NCBI RefSeq assembly: GCF_000276665.1
Contig: NW_004955488.1
Span: 3,486,655-3,550,654, forward strand
From: Chinchilla lanigera
Taxonomy: Eukaryota > Chordata > Mammalia > Rodentia > Chinchillidae
Length of the DNA: 64,000 nt
Direction: 5' to 3'
In this document: one piece after another, positions 12,790-24,505 of the stretch
Layout of the letters: every line of letters begins with the position of its first letter
Position numbering within the stretch: position 1 is the stretch's first letter
Notes under the pieces: generated by a model
What the model saw: the letters and a program-made list of their open reading frames with translations, nothing else
Database searches by the model: none
Told to the model about the DNA's origin: nothing
Program-made: the position numbers and the translations under genes

Positions 12790-13440
12790 AATATTCTGAT
12801 TTTTTTAATGCATGAGTTACAACTATCATGGAATTAGTTGCCTCTGGCTGCACTGACCGAATCAAATTTATGAGGAATAGATGTCCAGAAGAGAGACACG
12901 TCCTGCTGCACAATGACAGCACCAACATACTGCCCCCTAGTGGAGATATGGCCAAGTTGTCCTCCAGGCTTGTGAAACAGCTCTCAAATTGTACTAAAGG
13001 AGGACAAGCCACAGAAGGCACAAGGATGAACTGGAGAATCCTTGTCAGTGGTTGCGGTCTTCTTTAACTGAAATACCTGCCGTATTAGATAGCACCATTC
13101 AGCTTTACTGGACTTGAAATTAAAGAGCAGCCCCGATGACGGAAAAACAAATTGGACTAGGTATTCCTGTCAGCATGACTGGGTCATCAGAATTCCGGTG
13201 ACGTGAGTGGATTATATCGTTGCCGTGCTCCCCGGTGGATTCGTCCGTTGATGTTCATAGCTAACTGTGCTGTCAGGAGGTCGCTGCCTGGGCAGGAAGG
13301 GAGCTATTCCGCCTTGCACTGCTACATGATATTCCTGCTGTAGCCTGGCAATCAGACACTGAAACCTGTGAAAGCAGGAATCTAACAAATTCTTCCGCTT
13401 TAAACTGCATACTCCTAGTATTTCAGTCACAGCAACGAGA
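12790..13440. other. Unassigned block with CTCF-type motif and CpG-dense part
   Basis: Less AT-rich than its surroundings. I count 13 CpG dinucleotides between about 13130 and 13440, against a near-absence elsewhere, and a CRE-like TGACGTGA at 13199-13206. Two open frames (12828-13067 + and 13212-13430 -) are not bounded by recognisable splice or start contexts and I do not call them genes. The end 'cagtcacagcaacgagaaaa' recalls an LTR terminus, but the rest does not match the LTRs here. It could be a regulatory element or the remnant of a younger GC-rich insertion. Confidence 0.4.
12931..12945 (-). promoter_or_regulatory. CTCF-type motif, minus orientation
   Basis: The + strand TGCCCCCTAGTGGAG is the reverse complement of CTCCACTAGGGGGCA, which matches the CTCF core CCA(C/G)(T/C)AG(G/A)(G/T)GGC at every position. 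Occupancy cannot be judged from sequence. Confidence 0.65.
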
Positions 13441-13613
13441 AAATACAGGAAATAGAAATGTCCATAAAATTAAGATAATATTAATCAAGCCAAATCAAAT
13501 AATACAAAGGCAATTTAAATACTGGAAAACTCATACAGGATTATACACAGGGAGTGGCAATTAACTAGTCCCAGTAAGAAAATAATATTGTTTCATAGAA
13601 ATGTGTTTCATAT

Positions 13614-13765
13614 TCACCGAGCATGATGGTGCACACCTGCGGCCACAGAACTCAGGAGGCTGAGGCAGGAGGATTGCCACTAGTTCAAGGCCAGCCTGGG
13701 CTACATAGTAAGTTCAAGCTAACCTCAGGCTGCATAGTAAGACCCTATCTCTGAAAATAAAGAAA
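13614..13765 (+). mobile_element. B1-like SINE (7SL-derived)
   Basis: Head 'gagcatgatggtgcacacct', then 'caggaggctgaggcaggagg' and 'aaggccagcctgggctacat', followed by a second related block (taacctcaggctgcatagta) and an A-rich tail. The repeated block is shared by all other B1-like copies here and marks this genome's B1 type. Confidence 0.9.
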
Positions 13766-13820
13766 AGTCTGTTCTATATTCAGTAATATTTGCAGATGTA
13801 TACTTGATATTTTTCCATCT

Positions 13821-13931
13821 TTTTTTTTTTTTTTTTTTTTTTTTGGTTTTTCTCTGGTACTGGGAACTGAACTCACGGCCTTGTGCATGCCAGGCAGGCG
13901 GTTTTTGCCGCTGAGCTAAATCCCCAGCCCC
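13821..13931 (-). mobile_element. ID-type SINE, antisense
   Basis: T-run at 13820-13844 (antisense poly-A), then 'ggtactgggaactgaactca' and 'gccgctgagctaaatcccca', the reverse complement of the tRNA-Ala-like ID body. Flanked by tatttttccatct (13808-13820) and tatatttccatct (13934-13946), a one-mismatch target-site duplication. A young copy. Confidence 0.9.
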
Positions 13932-13946
13932 GGTATATTTCCATCT

Positions 13947-16900
13947 TTCATAGGCATTATTATTGGCCTGAAAAATAATTATAAACACCTTGAATAAAAG
14001 TATATAAATGTTTATAATTTTATGGATTCTAATAGAAAGGTTCTTTACTAATGGTGATTGTATGCAAAGAAAATCTCAATATGTAAATTTTGAAAAGGGC
14101 AGGAATCATAGAACTTATAGACAAAAATATCTTAGTTTAAATGAAGCACAGTAATCCACAGGAAGACTAGCATTTGATTATTCCAATTGTATTTTCTTTT
14201 GCAATGAAATTGTGAAAAAAATATTTATACATGAAAACATGGGGTAAATATCTCTGTATCATTTCATCTCAGTATCTCTTATTGTCCTTAGAGTTACATG
14301 GATCAGGGTGAAAATGATATTCCCTTCTGTTGTATCAGTGCAGCATATTAAGATTATTTCATCGTTTTGTCAGTAGTCATCTGCCAAGCCAGTGATAGCC
14401 AAAGAAATGTTATCAAATACATCTTGGGTGATTATTTCTTTGAATATTCTTTTCTTTCAGGGCACTTCTAAAACAGAAAATAAGGGTACTATAACAGAAA
14501 TAGAAATAGAGATATAAGAAATTATGAAAAACTTGTAAAGATTTAGCACAGAGCTACAGAGATAACCGTTAGAAAAACAAGGCCAGTAGAAAAACGTTCA
14601 AAGAACTGATCATTTTAACCAATCCAAGATAAAAATGGTGCTGTGTATGCTGTAATTCATTTCTCCAAATTCCTCACTAACTTCAATTACTAGAGAATTC
14701 ACTGAAGAAAAAATATATCCAAAGGAGACCAAAAAGAAAATATTTACAATACAATATAAAGAACATAAGTCTGTCCAAAGGGGGGAAAGATCAGTCAATT
14801 ATGGGAAAGTGCATTTTAATGAAAAGATGAGGTTGATCCGTCCATAACACCAGCTTTCTTCAAGTGTAGGCATGTGACACCCAGCCATGAGTTGTACCAG
14901 GTCAACTGTAAAGGGATACGAAGCCAAAACAACACAAATAAAGCAGTCTGACTTCTTAACCCTGCTTATATTGATGCAAGAACACAGCTGTGAATTATTA
15001 CAAATTGGGATGAAGGGGATGGAACAGGAGGGTTTTTCAGTTGCTTTCTTGTAATCTTAATGGGTAACCAGAGGTGAAGGATAGACAGGTTCTTCAGAAT
15101 GGTCATGCAGCATGTGCATCTGATGGGAGAGATAGGAGAGAATGTACTGTTATGATGAGCAGAGATCTGTATTACATACCTGGCCATGAGGCAGACTGGC
15201 ACACACACTCCTTATTCATAAAGGACTCCCGAACTCCTCCACACTGAGCTCGCAGGGACTGTGGAGCAGGCAGGACCGTGCGTGAGGATGATAGGTCATT
15301 AGCATCCATCAAGCTTGGCCCAGTCTCCATAGATTCACATCAAGAAATTAATCTGAAATTCCCTCATCAGTCATCTGAATAACTGTGTTCAAGTACTTAG
15401 TAAAATGTCAGATTCATTCCTCATATCTTCTTTCTACATTCAAGTATGATGTGAATTGGTGCTCAAAATCATGATAGCGCAGCACTGAAGAAACAGTAGT
15501 GGTTTTTTTTTATTTCTCTTTTTAAAATGTTCCTTCCTTTAAACAAGATAGAGGTGTCCCAAAGGAAATATCAAACAGTAATTCCAAATTAGTCATCTTT
15601 AATCAGAAGCTGTATTAAATACTACTTGAATTTTTGCTTGGAGAGTATACAAATTTATCATTTCTGCTTTAGTAATAATAGATAATAAAATTCATTATAT
15701 TTAAATAGCATGATGTATGGTCTATAGAACATATCTGCCTCTTTAACAGCTTTAAAAATTCCTTATTTTGTGTCTCATAACAATTCTATTTATGGACAAA
15801 GTAGATAAAGCCTATAGCCACCTTTTATTTCTATGGAATAAATTCAATTCTATTTCTGTATTTTTCCAGTGTAAGTTCTAAAATATGTGAGTTATTCATT
15901 GAAATGAATGCACATACCTAAGATGAAAAGTATCTGAAATAAAACATTCATTAAAATTCAACGGACTGACTTCACTTAAGAACCAAAGAACAGACTGCAC
16001 TTCGTCCTGTTATATTTACAAAGTATTTCTGTATAATTCAATAGCATCTGCTAGGTGATTATGAGGTTTTTCAGATCTTTCCTAAGACTTGTAGCAGAAA
16101 AAATGCAATATATTTTATTTTTGTGGAAATTTTTGTCAGTACATATCCATATACAAGTATGTGGAAGGTACATTTTAAGCTTCTGTAAAACGAATTTGCA
16201 TGGGTATTAATCACTGTTCTTGGTTTCAAAAAACAGAAACTGATCTCAGTTACTGAGACCTGAAAAAAAAAATGCTTGAAAGGCTAGAAGAAGACACAGA
16301 GATTATTCACAGACTTGGAACTTGGCCTGCACCAGGCCCACTGCATGAATGTGGCAACTACAGTCACCCAGGTAGTAAGTTTCAATGTACTCCTTATCCT
16401 TCTAGCAAGTGCAGCAGAATGCATCGCTATTTGTCAGGGTACATTTTTCTGGTTGCTAGTGGACGTTGACCCTTAGGCTTTCCACCAGACATGGCAAGAG
16501 TTTATCATCCTAATTTACGAAGCCATCTCCAGATGCCCCACTGCTCCCTAAAAGAAAGATGGCTACAGGGGAATGTTAGTAAGTCAAAACCAGTAAGGAA
16601 TGTATGGACTACAAAATGGGCTGAGAGAACATTTACAAAGAAATAAGAAGTTATTCTATTTATCACCTCAAAGGATTACCTTCAGAGTTTATCAACACAT
16701 CCAAGAACCTGTGCCTTTTAGCATTTTAGAGTGCTTTGGCTCTGAGTCAATTAGATACTTGGTTGCCGAGTTATTTATTAAATAAATTATTACAGTCCCT
16801 TTGAGATTATTTTTGGTGTTTTATTTTAATGGGAACATGACAGATAACAGGGAAGAATATGCAACTAATTGCTTTTGAATAGATTCCGTGTTGATTCTGA

Positions 16901-17690
16901 GTCTTAGTACCAACAATAGATGTACAAACCTGTAAAACTACTAGACTATCCAAAATAATGTATTTAAATAAATCAATTTCATTGTAGAGATGGACTTAGT
17001 GTGAAAATTACTTTTTGAATGGTATTCTTTGTACCAAGACCTATCATTCCAGTGAGAAATGATGTATGGTACCCTGATAAAGCGACAATATTAGTTTCAA
17101 AACATCATGTGCAATAAAGGCACCATTTAAATTTGGCCTTGAGGCTTGTATCCGTCAGCACCATGGTATTATATTGCACTGACAGATTATCGTCTAGAGT
17201 TCCATCAAAACAAACATTTATTTTCACTTAGAAGATACACAAGCATGGTGATTATATGAGGCCATAATGGAGGTTTGTTTTTTCTATAGTTTCTAAATGG
17301 CCCAGAATGATAGAAAAACCACCATCTACAGCTCCATTTCCCAGAAAATGTAACTGCCTTGGTCCACAAGGAAGAGGAAATGAAGACTGAAGAATTGTGT
17401 GTGGGTTTGACTGTGTCAGCTCGGAAATGATATGTGTCACTATTAGATATTGTTGATCAGTACAGCCACGTGACTGCAAGATGGATGAAAATAAAGAGAA
17501 AATGTGAATATGTTAGATTTATATGACCTTGTTTTGGGCTAATATATGTAAGATCTGCGTCACTGGCCTCTCCTATATTTATAAGATTGATAGTACATAC
17601 TTTCTCTCTATCATTGTTAAAACACCATGGATTTCCCATTATTATTTCTTTTTCTGAGTATTTGGCCATATTCATTTCTTTCCTTGGTAG
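13947..17690. other. No recognised gene or repeat
   Basis: About 3.7 kb of AT-rich DNA with scattered short open frames. The slightly GC-richer patches near 15200-15310 and 16300-16560 show no motif I can name. No SINE, LTR or L1 body recognised. Confidence 0.45.
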
Positions 17691-17695
17691 TATTG

Positions 17696-18092
17696 CGTCT
17701 TGGTTACTTTTCTCTCGTTGCTGAGACAAAATACCCAATGCCCAAAATGAAGGAAGGAAAGGTTTATTTAGCTTACAGTTTGTGGAGGTTTCAGTCCATA
17801 CTTGGCTGGCTCCGAGGCAGAAGGTAGCAAAGCAACAAGAGCAAAGGGGAGAATGGCAGCCAAACAGCAAACAGCCAGAGCAAAAGGGAGGAATGGCAGC
17901 AAGCAGCTTTTTTCCATGCCTCACATTGTAAACAGGCTACCCCCACCTAAGGGGCATGTAGCTCTCACATAATCTTTGCCCTCTTCTTCCACAGGCTCAG
18001 GATGTATACAAAGTAAGCACCCTGGCTTCCTGCTGAGTCACTTAGCCAAACCTCTAGACTCCCCAAGTTGACACAATGTATCAACCATAACA
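17696..18092 (-). mobile_element. Solo MaLR-type LTR, antisense (family of the 50.5 kb element)
   Basis: Starts 'cgtcttggttacttttctct' and ends 'tcaaccataaca', the reverse complement of the LTRs at 50518 and 52349 (TGTTATGG...CAAGACA). TATTG flanks it at 17691-17695 and 18093-18097, a perfect 5-bp duplication of the size ERVL/MaLR integration makes. The open frames 17457-17924 (-) and 17627-17827 (+) run across it and are not genes. Confidence 0.85.
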
Positions 18093-18119
18093 TATTGGAT
18101 TAGAATTCTTTTTGTGTTT

Positions 18120-18460
18120 TGGTTTTAGGTTTTTTACTAAGTTTATTGGTACAGTTTAGATATACATACTGATCATATTCATCATAGGGGTTTTGTATGT
18201 TTATATGAGATATCTTGATTCCTCTTTTTTTCCAATCACCTCCCTTTCCTTCAATCCTTTGTTAAGTATTATTGTCTCTGCATCTATTTTTTTTATTATA
18301 TAGTTACATTTTTTTAATTGTAAAGCCAATAAATTTGAATTTTTTCTCAACTGGATGCTTTTAGAGCATATATGAAATATCATCAGAAGGAGACATGTAC
18401 TAATGAAAATCATATCTCTCCAATTATTTTTTTTTCCTGTTGTTGGATAACTTCTTTTCA
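18120..18460 (-). repeat. Pyrimidine-rich repeat, probably L1 3' UTR-like, antisense
   Basis: Contains 'agtttattggtacagttta' followed by 'atatcttgattcctcttttt' and C/T-rich DNA. The same order recurs at 31325-31600, and part of it at 27060-27420. Read on the minus strand it is a polypurine sequence like the ends of L1 elements, but the link to L1 is inference. Confidence 0.45.
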
Positions 18461-18464
18461 ACCT

Positions 18465-20187
18465 GGCAGTATAGTTTGAAAAATTCTATGTAAGATAGAA
18501 AATAAATTTGCAGAACAGAAAAGGAAGACATTATGTGTTCAAATAATAAGTAATTTTGCACATTAAAAGTATTTATTTGTGTCATTAACACAACATTCTG
18601 CTAAGTTGTTGCAATCTCTTTATATATAATTGTACATTTCTATCTGTAGTTGCACATATAAACAGAAAATGAAAAAGATACGTAATAAATTTAATTCAAT
18701 ACATATGCACAGAAGAAATTCAAAAGCATCTTGTTAGAACAGTGGACCTTTGCTCCTTTGCTTGATAGTTCTTTTACAATCCCCCACACTTTCACACTGT
18801 CTGTTCTATTCTAATTATACATACGTTATATTCCAAAACTTAGATACACAGCTTGTTTTTCATGGGCAACATGTATGGCTATTGAAAAATTATCAAGATG
18901 TATAAAACAGAGGAATAGGGCATTCAAAATTGAGCCAATTACATATAAGTAAATGAATTTATTGTTTCAAATATTCTCAAATCTATACACAAGATTAACT
19001 ACTTGGATCTTATAAATACATATATATATCAAACAAATATGTCTGTATACCATGTATATAGTGTATGTACTCTATATTTGGTATATATATGTATATATAT
19101 TTATATATGTGTGTATATGAATGAAATTTAAAAATACAGCATAACTTCTGCTTAGAATAAATGTAATGTAAACTGCACACCCAAAATGTAGCTCTTTATT
19201 ATAAAGTATTTATAATCTAATAAGGTCCACAAATAATATTTATTATATGATATAATATGTTGTGGAAAGGAATTGAATTTGACTCCCAAAAGCACAAATA
19301 AAAGTTCATGAGAGGGGTGCATAAGTCTGCTTTCTTTAAATCTTTATGCTTTGAACACAGATTGCTTAATGAGGAGGAGGGTCTGGGAGGAATTTTTGCA
19401 AGGATTAGGACTTAGTCATAAGTCTCACAAGAAGCAAATGTCAGGAAGAAAGATGCATAGGAAGATTTACTTAACATTCTACACAAGACTCAAAATGATC
19501 TAAAGTGATACAGCCTGAGCAAAAACAATGAAGTCTTGATCCACTTCACAGCACTGGAAGAACATAACAGACATCTTTTAAGAGAAGTGGAATAAGGTGG
19601 AATTCACAGCAGACAACTGAGATGTAGGGGGCTCAATGCACAGTTTCCAAGGGTAGTAAATTGGGAGTGGTGGGTACACATGGCAGCAGTAAGGAAGCAA
19701 AGATTATACAGTAGGAATATATGGTAAGCAGATGGAAAAAGACACATAACAAATTTAATTCAAAATGGAAGATGAGGCAATGACGTTCAGGTCTGAGTCT
19801 CTACATAGTAAGGTAATTGATGCAATAAAGGACAGGTTTGCAAGGAATAGATAGAAGCAGACAGAGCCAGAAGAACACATGAAATACTATATAGAGTAGC
19901 AAAAGCAAAAAGTTAACAAAAAATACACTTTGGAGCAAAGCAGCGATGGATCACTTCTAAATGTTTTCAATCCTGTGTTATGTAGCAGGCTCTCCAAGCC
20001 TTACGTTCTTGACCTGCAAAGGTAGTAACTTAAACAAAATTGTCAGTAATGCTAGAAGTCATAGAGGTGCAGACATAGGAGCAGGGTCACTAGTACACAC
20101 AATGTATTATACGTATTATGTTTAAATGGGGAAATAAAACATGTTCCAAAAGAAACCCAAAACAAGAATTATTCAAGAAAATACAAA
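18465..20187. other. No recognised gene
   Basis: AT-rich DNA containing the 19.0 kb microsatellite. The 19300-19960 part is somewhat purine-rich and may be a worn repeat, but I cannot assign it. Confidence 0.4.
19010..19125. repeat. TA/TG-rich microsatellite
   Basis: Imperfect alternating TA with TG interruptions (for example 'tatatatatgtatatatat'). Confidence 0.8.
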
Positions 20188-20375
20188 GGTCAGGGTGGTG
20201 GTGCATATCTGTAATCCCTGCACTGGGAGGCTGAGGCAGGTGGACCACAAATTTGAATCTAGCCTGGGTAGCTTAGTGACATGGCAAGCCACTACCTCAA
20301 AATACAAAATGACCAGCCATGTGTCTCACTACAAAGACTCTGGGTTTAAATCTGAGCACCACACACAGAAAAAGA
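20188..20375 (+). mobile_element. Composite SINE: B1-like head joined to ID-like tail
   Basis: A 7SL-derived part (cagggtggtggtgcatatct ... gggaggctgaggcaggtgga ... tagcctgggtagcttagtga) is followed without a break by a tRNA-like part (cagccatgtgtctcactaca ... ctgggtttaaatctgagcacca) and a short A-rich tail. Such B1-ID dimers are known in several rodent lineages. The copy is old. Confidence 0.65.
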
Positions 20376-20744
20376 TGCAATGGAACATTTAAATGAATAA
20401 ATGCAGATCCGCTGACATTGTTGCTCAGAACACTTCATAAAAGAAGTGGAAATGGAAGCCATGTAGCAAGGGATAAAAAAGAAAGTCACTTCTGAGACAG
20501 TGAATGTCATGATATAGTTTGTCTTTCATATAACAAGGCAGAAGAGTCACAGATTGTGTTGGGGAAAAGCAGTAAAGGACTGAGAGCAGTTTTTCTTTTG
20601 TTGTTTCTGTTTAACTATGGGAGACAAGAATAAGTTTGCCTTTAAAGTTTTGAAAGTGCAAGCAAGAAAAATAGTTAACTAGAAGAAGTAGGTTTTACAT
20701 AAGGCAGAACGACAGGATTCAGCACACATATAGAAAGATGCTTG

Positions 20745-21705
20745 GCAAAAATAAACAATGAGTTGGGCTCAACAGCAAAAAAATAACAATCAAATTTTGA
20801 AAATGGGCAAATGAGATGAATAGACATTTTCCGCACACCAAATGGTCAATGCGCATACAAAAATTCTCGACATCACTGTCAGGGAAATACTAATCAAAAC
20901 CATGATGAGATGTCATCTCACCGCAGTTAAAATGGCTATTATCAAAAAGACAAAAACCAGCAGATACGGACAAGAATGCAGAGAAACAGTGCTTTTCCAC
21001 TGTTGGTGAGAATGTCAATTAGTACAGCTATTATGGACAACTCTCCAAAAACTAAAATTAGAACTACTCTAAGATCCAGCAGTCTTAGTACTGGGAATAC
21101 ATCCAAAAGAAAGGGATTCAGTATGTCTAAGAGACATCTGTACCCCAGCATTGATTATAGCATTATGTTCACAGTGGTCATGATGGGGTTAATCTGGGTG
21201 TCCACCAATGGATAGATGAATAAAGACAGTGTGGTATATATACAATGAAATACTATTCATCCGTATAAAAGAATAAAATTCTGTCATATTGGGCAATATA
21301 GATGAGCTTGTAGGACACTGTTTTAAGTAAAACAAGACAAACACAGGAAGACATTTTCTCCTTCATATGTGGAAGCTAGGAACAGTTGATGTCATGCACA
21401 GCATAGAACAAAGCAGAAGTCATCAGAGGCTGAGAAAGATAAACAAAAGAGCAGAGAATGTTTGCATAATGAGAACCAGCATTCCGTTAAATAGTAAAAG
21501 TAAGTATTACTGTTTGATAGTATTGCACCATATCAAATAGCTACAACATGGAATTTTAAATGTTTTCTAAACAAAGAAGTGATAAACATTTGCAGTAACA
21601 GAAATGCTAATTACTCTGATGATTATACATTGTGTACATGCATCAAATATGGCAAAATATCACATAAATACGTATAATTACTTTGGGTCAATTAAAATAA
21701 GAGAT
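20745..21705 (+). mobile_element. Old L1 3' end (L1M-like)
   Basis: ORF2 C-terminal DNA (atgagatgtcatctcaccgc, ggacaagaatgcagagaaac, gtgtccaccaatggatagat) followed by an L1M-type 3' UTR pattern (ctacaacatggaattttaaatgttttc ... gataaacattt ... attacacattgtgtacatgc in order). Heavily mutated. Frames at 20942-21151 (-) and 20976-21215 (+) are shadows of it. Confidence 0.8.
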
Positions 21706-21714
21706 GTTCGTAGT

Positions 21715-21912
21715 AGAAAGGACTTTAAACATTGGCATAAGAGAGACCCATGCTAGAATTCATACTCTGCTATTAACTACATGTAGGTGATCTTCAACTA
21801 TCAACTGTATATCTCTAGCCCACATATGCTCATCCATAAAATGAGAGGATGACACTAATATTCATGCTTCTTTGGAGCTTGGTAAGAGTAGCCCTTCAAC
21901 AGATGTTACTTT
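21715..21912 (+). repeat. MIR remnant
   Basis: Follows the MIR order: a 'tgctattaactacatgtagg' block, a 'catccataaaatgagaggat' block matching 'catctgtaaaatggggat', and a 'caacagatgtta' end. Confidence 0.55.
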
Positions 21913-23089
21913 CCTCCCTTCCTTCCCTAATCCATCAGAGAAGTAAAGAATGGAAAGCTAAGAAATAACCCTCACTTTCTAGTAGAATGAAGTTTGTTTG
22001 TCTAAGGTTCATAGCAGGTCATTAGACAGTTTTGTGGGAAATAGGGCAGGGACAGTCCAACATACTGATGAATAAAACAAATGTCCAAATTTTGTGAAGG
22101 ATCATTTGAAGTTGAGAAGCTCAATTCATTGAACACAACTTTGTTTTCTCTCTTACTAGTGACATATTTATGCATCAGTTCCTTAAAGAGTTAGCAGTTA
22201 GTGTAGAAAGCCCAAAAGTAGCCTAGCCCCTGGAAAAAGCCTGCTAATGGAGTGCAGAACCAACACTATATTGCTTCGAATGAGCTGTTGTAGATACACC
22301 TGCCAATGACCCTTCGGGAACCAAGTTATATTTCAGATCATGACTCTCAAATCATTCATCATTTCTCACAAGCACATTGCACATCTCACTGGCCAGAGAG
22401 TCCCTTTACTCCTTTACAACTGCTTGACAATATTTTATGCCTAAAGTGAGAAATGAATGCCATTCAGAAAGAAAAGATGATGACTAATTTCCCTTTTCAT
22501 CCTTAAACAGATTAGATAACCAGAGAAAAGCTATAATTTAGGCGTCTTTAATTGAATGTGAGTTGAAGTATCCCAGGTGTAATGAGATACTGTTTTGCGC
22601 ATGAAGACAAGATTTGTACTCTGGGTTGCTTATGCCTCCAAATTGTTTCATTAATATTAACCAAGGTTTGCAAACCTCCTCAGGCAAACATATGCTGTAA
22701 CTCAGAGTATAGAAGCACATAATAACTCACAGTCTCCAAACTTATCTTTAGAAGTTAGAGGAATAATAGGGCCAAGAGAAGTAGTGTTTGGCAGGTAAGC
22801 AAAAAGCTTTTCTGCTAGTGGGAAGATACTGTTTCTTTCAAAGGAACAACGCTCCCTTATTTACAATTGTGTAACATTGACATAGAATTAAATTTGTGCC
22901 ACTGCTTGCCTGAGGGGTTTATTTTTAAAGGTAAACACTGAAACTCACAGCATTGGATATAAGCAAAATAGAATTTTACCTTAAATTTATTTAATAGATT
23001 CCATTAAAATATTTATTATTTTTGAAAAGAACAATGTTCAACTGTATGCTGCCAACAGCCTGAGACTAGACTAAAAATAATCACATCCA

Positions 23090-23200
23090 GCATTTATTTT
23101 GGTGTTTTAATTTATTTAACTATTTAATCCTCATAATAATTTTACAGGTTGGATGCAAGTGACTCTTGTATTTTAAAGGTAAAAGTAATTCAAATTAATT
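23090..23200 (+). repeat. MIR core remnant
   Basis: 'ttaatcctcataataatttt' and 'acaggttggatgcaagtgac' fall where MIR has 'ttaatcctcacaacaaccc' and 'ttttacagatgaggaaac'. Short and worn. Confidence 0.4.
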
Positions 23201-23756
23201 TCCTTACATCAAAAATCAGTAGAAGCTAAGAAAGAAGTGTAATTCATATTTTTAACAAACTATAGCACAGATATAATAAATATGGCTAATACGTATTAAT
23301 ATTTGTATCAAATGCACTGAAACAAATGTACATCAATTTTATGAAATATTGCATGACATATTGTCCTTTGATAATCCATAAATTTTCTTTTCTGCACTGT
23401 GATCATTCTTTTTGAAGTGGTAGGATAAAGCAGATGTAATATTAAAAAGAACATGTTGCAGTTTTTGGCAAGGTGGATATAAAGCCTATTTTAAATAACA
23501 AAATTAAAAGTATTTGGTATGTATGCTTTTATTGCTTTGAATTTGTTCCATTCAATTTGAAGGAAAGGCAAGGAATATTATATTAACTAAAACAGTTTCA
23601 TTTTTAAGGAATTCAATTTAGATCCATGTTTATCTCTAAACAAAAGCTGATGTCTCTTTACCATTAAATAGATCAGTCAACAGTTGGCAAACCACAGTCC
23701 TTTATATCCCAGAATTAAACTAACTTTACTTTTTTTCTCAAGTAAACACTTGCATA

Positions 23757-23822
23757 CATCTGTTTATGTATGCATGCGTGCATGCATCTTTGTGTATATA
23801 TGCATGTATATATAAATCTATA
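23757..23822. repeat. TG/CA/TA microsatellite
   Basis: Imperfect repeats of tgtatgcatgcgtgcatgc and tgtatatatgcatgtatata; contains the self-complementary gcatgc. Confidence 0.7.
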
Positions 23823-24505
23823 GAGCATGCTGAAAAAGTTTCAAGCAAGAAATCACTTGGAGCTATCATCAGAGGCCCAGGATGATGGTGCATGTTATGA
23901 AAATGAAATCCTGTGTCTGTAAGTCAGTAAGACCATCAAAGATAATGTCAGAGATGATCAGAAATGAGGGCTGAATCATGCTCTGTAAAAGCAGAAAAAC
24001 TTAATATGTTATCAGGCAAGTTACTATTTTGCAGTGATACTCATCTTTGCCTCAGGAATAGGGATGTGATGCCAACTGTCCAGTGTTTCCTATCACCTGA
24101 AATCTCCCTGGAGAAATTAAATTGCTAGTGATTTAATTAAAATTAATTAAACATGTTACCACTGCCTAATATATGTGACTTAGAAAGTTTAAAATTTGTG
24201 CAGATTGATGAGATTAGTTCAGGAAACATAATTTATTTAACAAATACTTATTAAACCCCTACCATATATGAGGAAATTACATTTTTTACATCTATTAACT
24301 CAATTCAGAATATTGAACTCTCTGATTTTCTTTCACACTGCATTACATGCTAATCATGCATTCCTAGGTGTGGAGTGATTATAATAACTCTCGATTTTAT
24401 CCGGGGGACAGTTCTACCTTGAATCCATTAACTATATTCTTACCAGTGCTATGAAAGGGGACCACTTTTTCTTGTGTATGTTGGATCTTCTTTACAACGT
24501 CTTCT

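Larger units (their letters stand above)
21913..24500. other. Mostly unassigned AT-rich DNA
   Basis: Apart from the MIR trace near 23.1 kb and the microsatellite at 23.76 kb I see no gene, SINE or LTR in this stretch. Confidence 0.4.

Noticed and set aside
13725..13988. 87-codon minus-strand frame with a lysine run
   Set aside because: The lysine run is the antisense poly-T of an ID SINE; the frame joins SINE and flanking DNA.
17457..17924. 155-codon minus-strand frame
   Set aside because: About half lies in a solo LTR and the rest in unrelated flank; no splice or start support.
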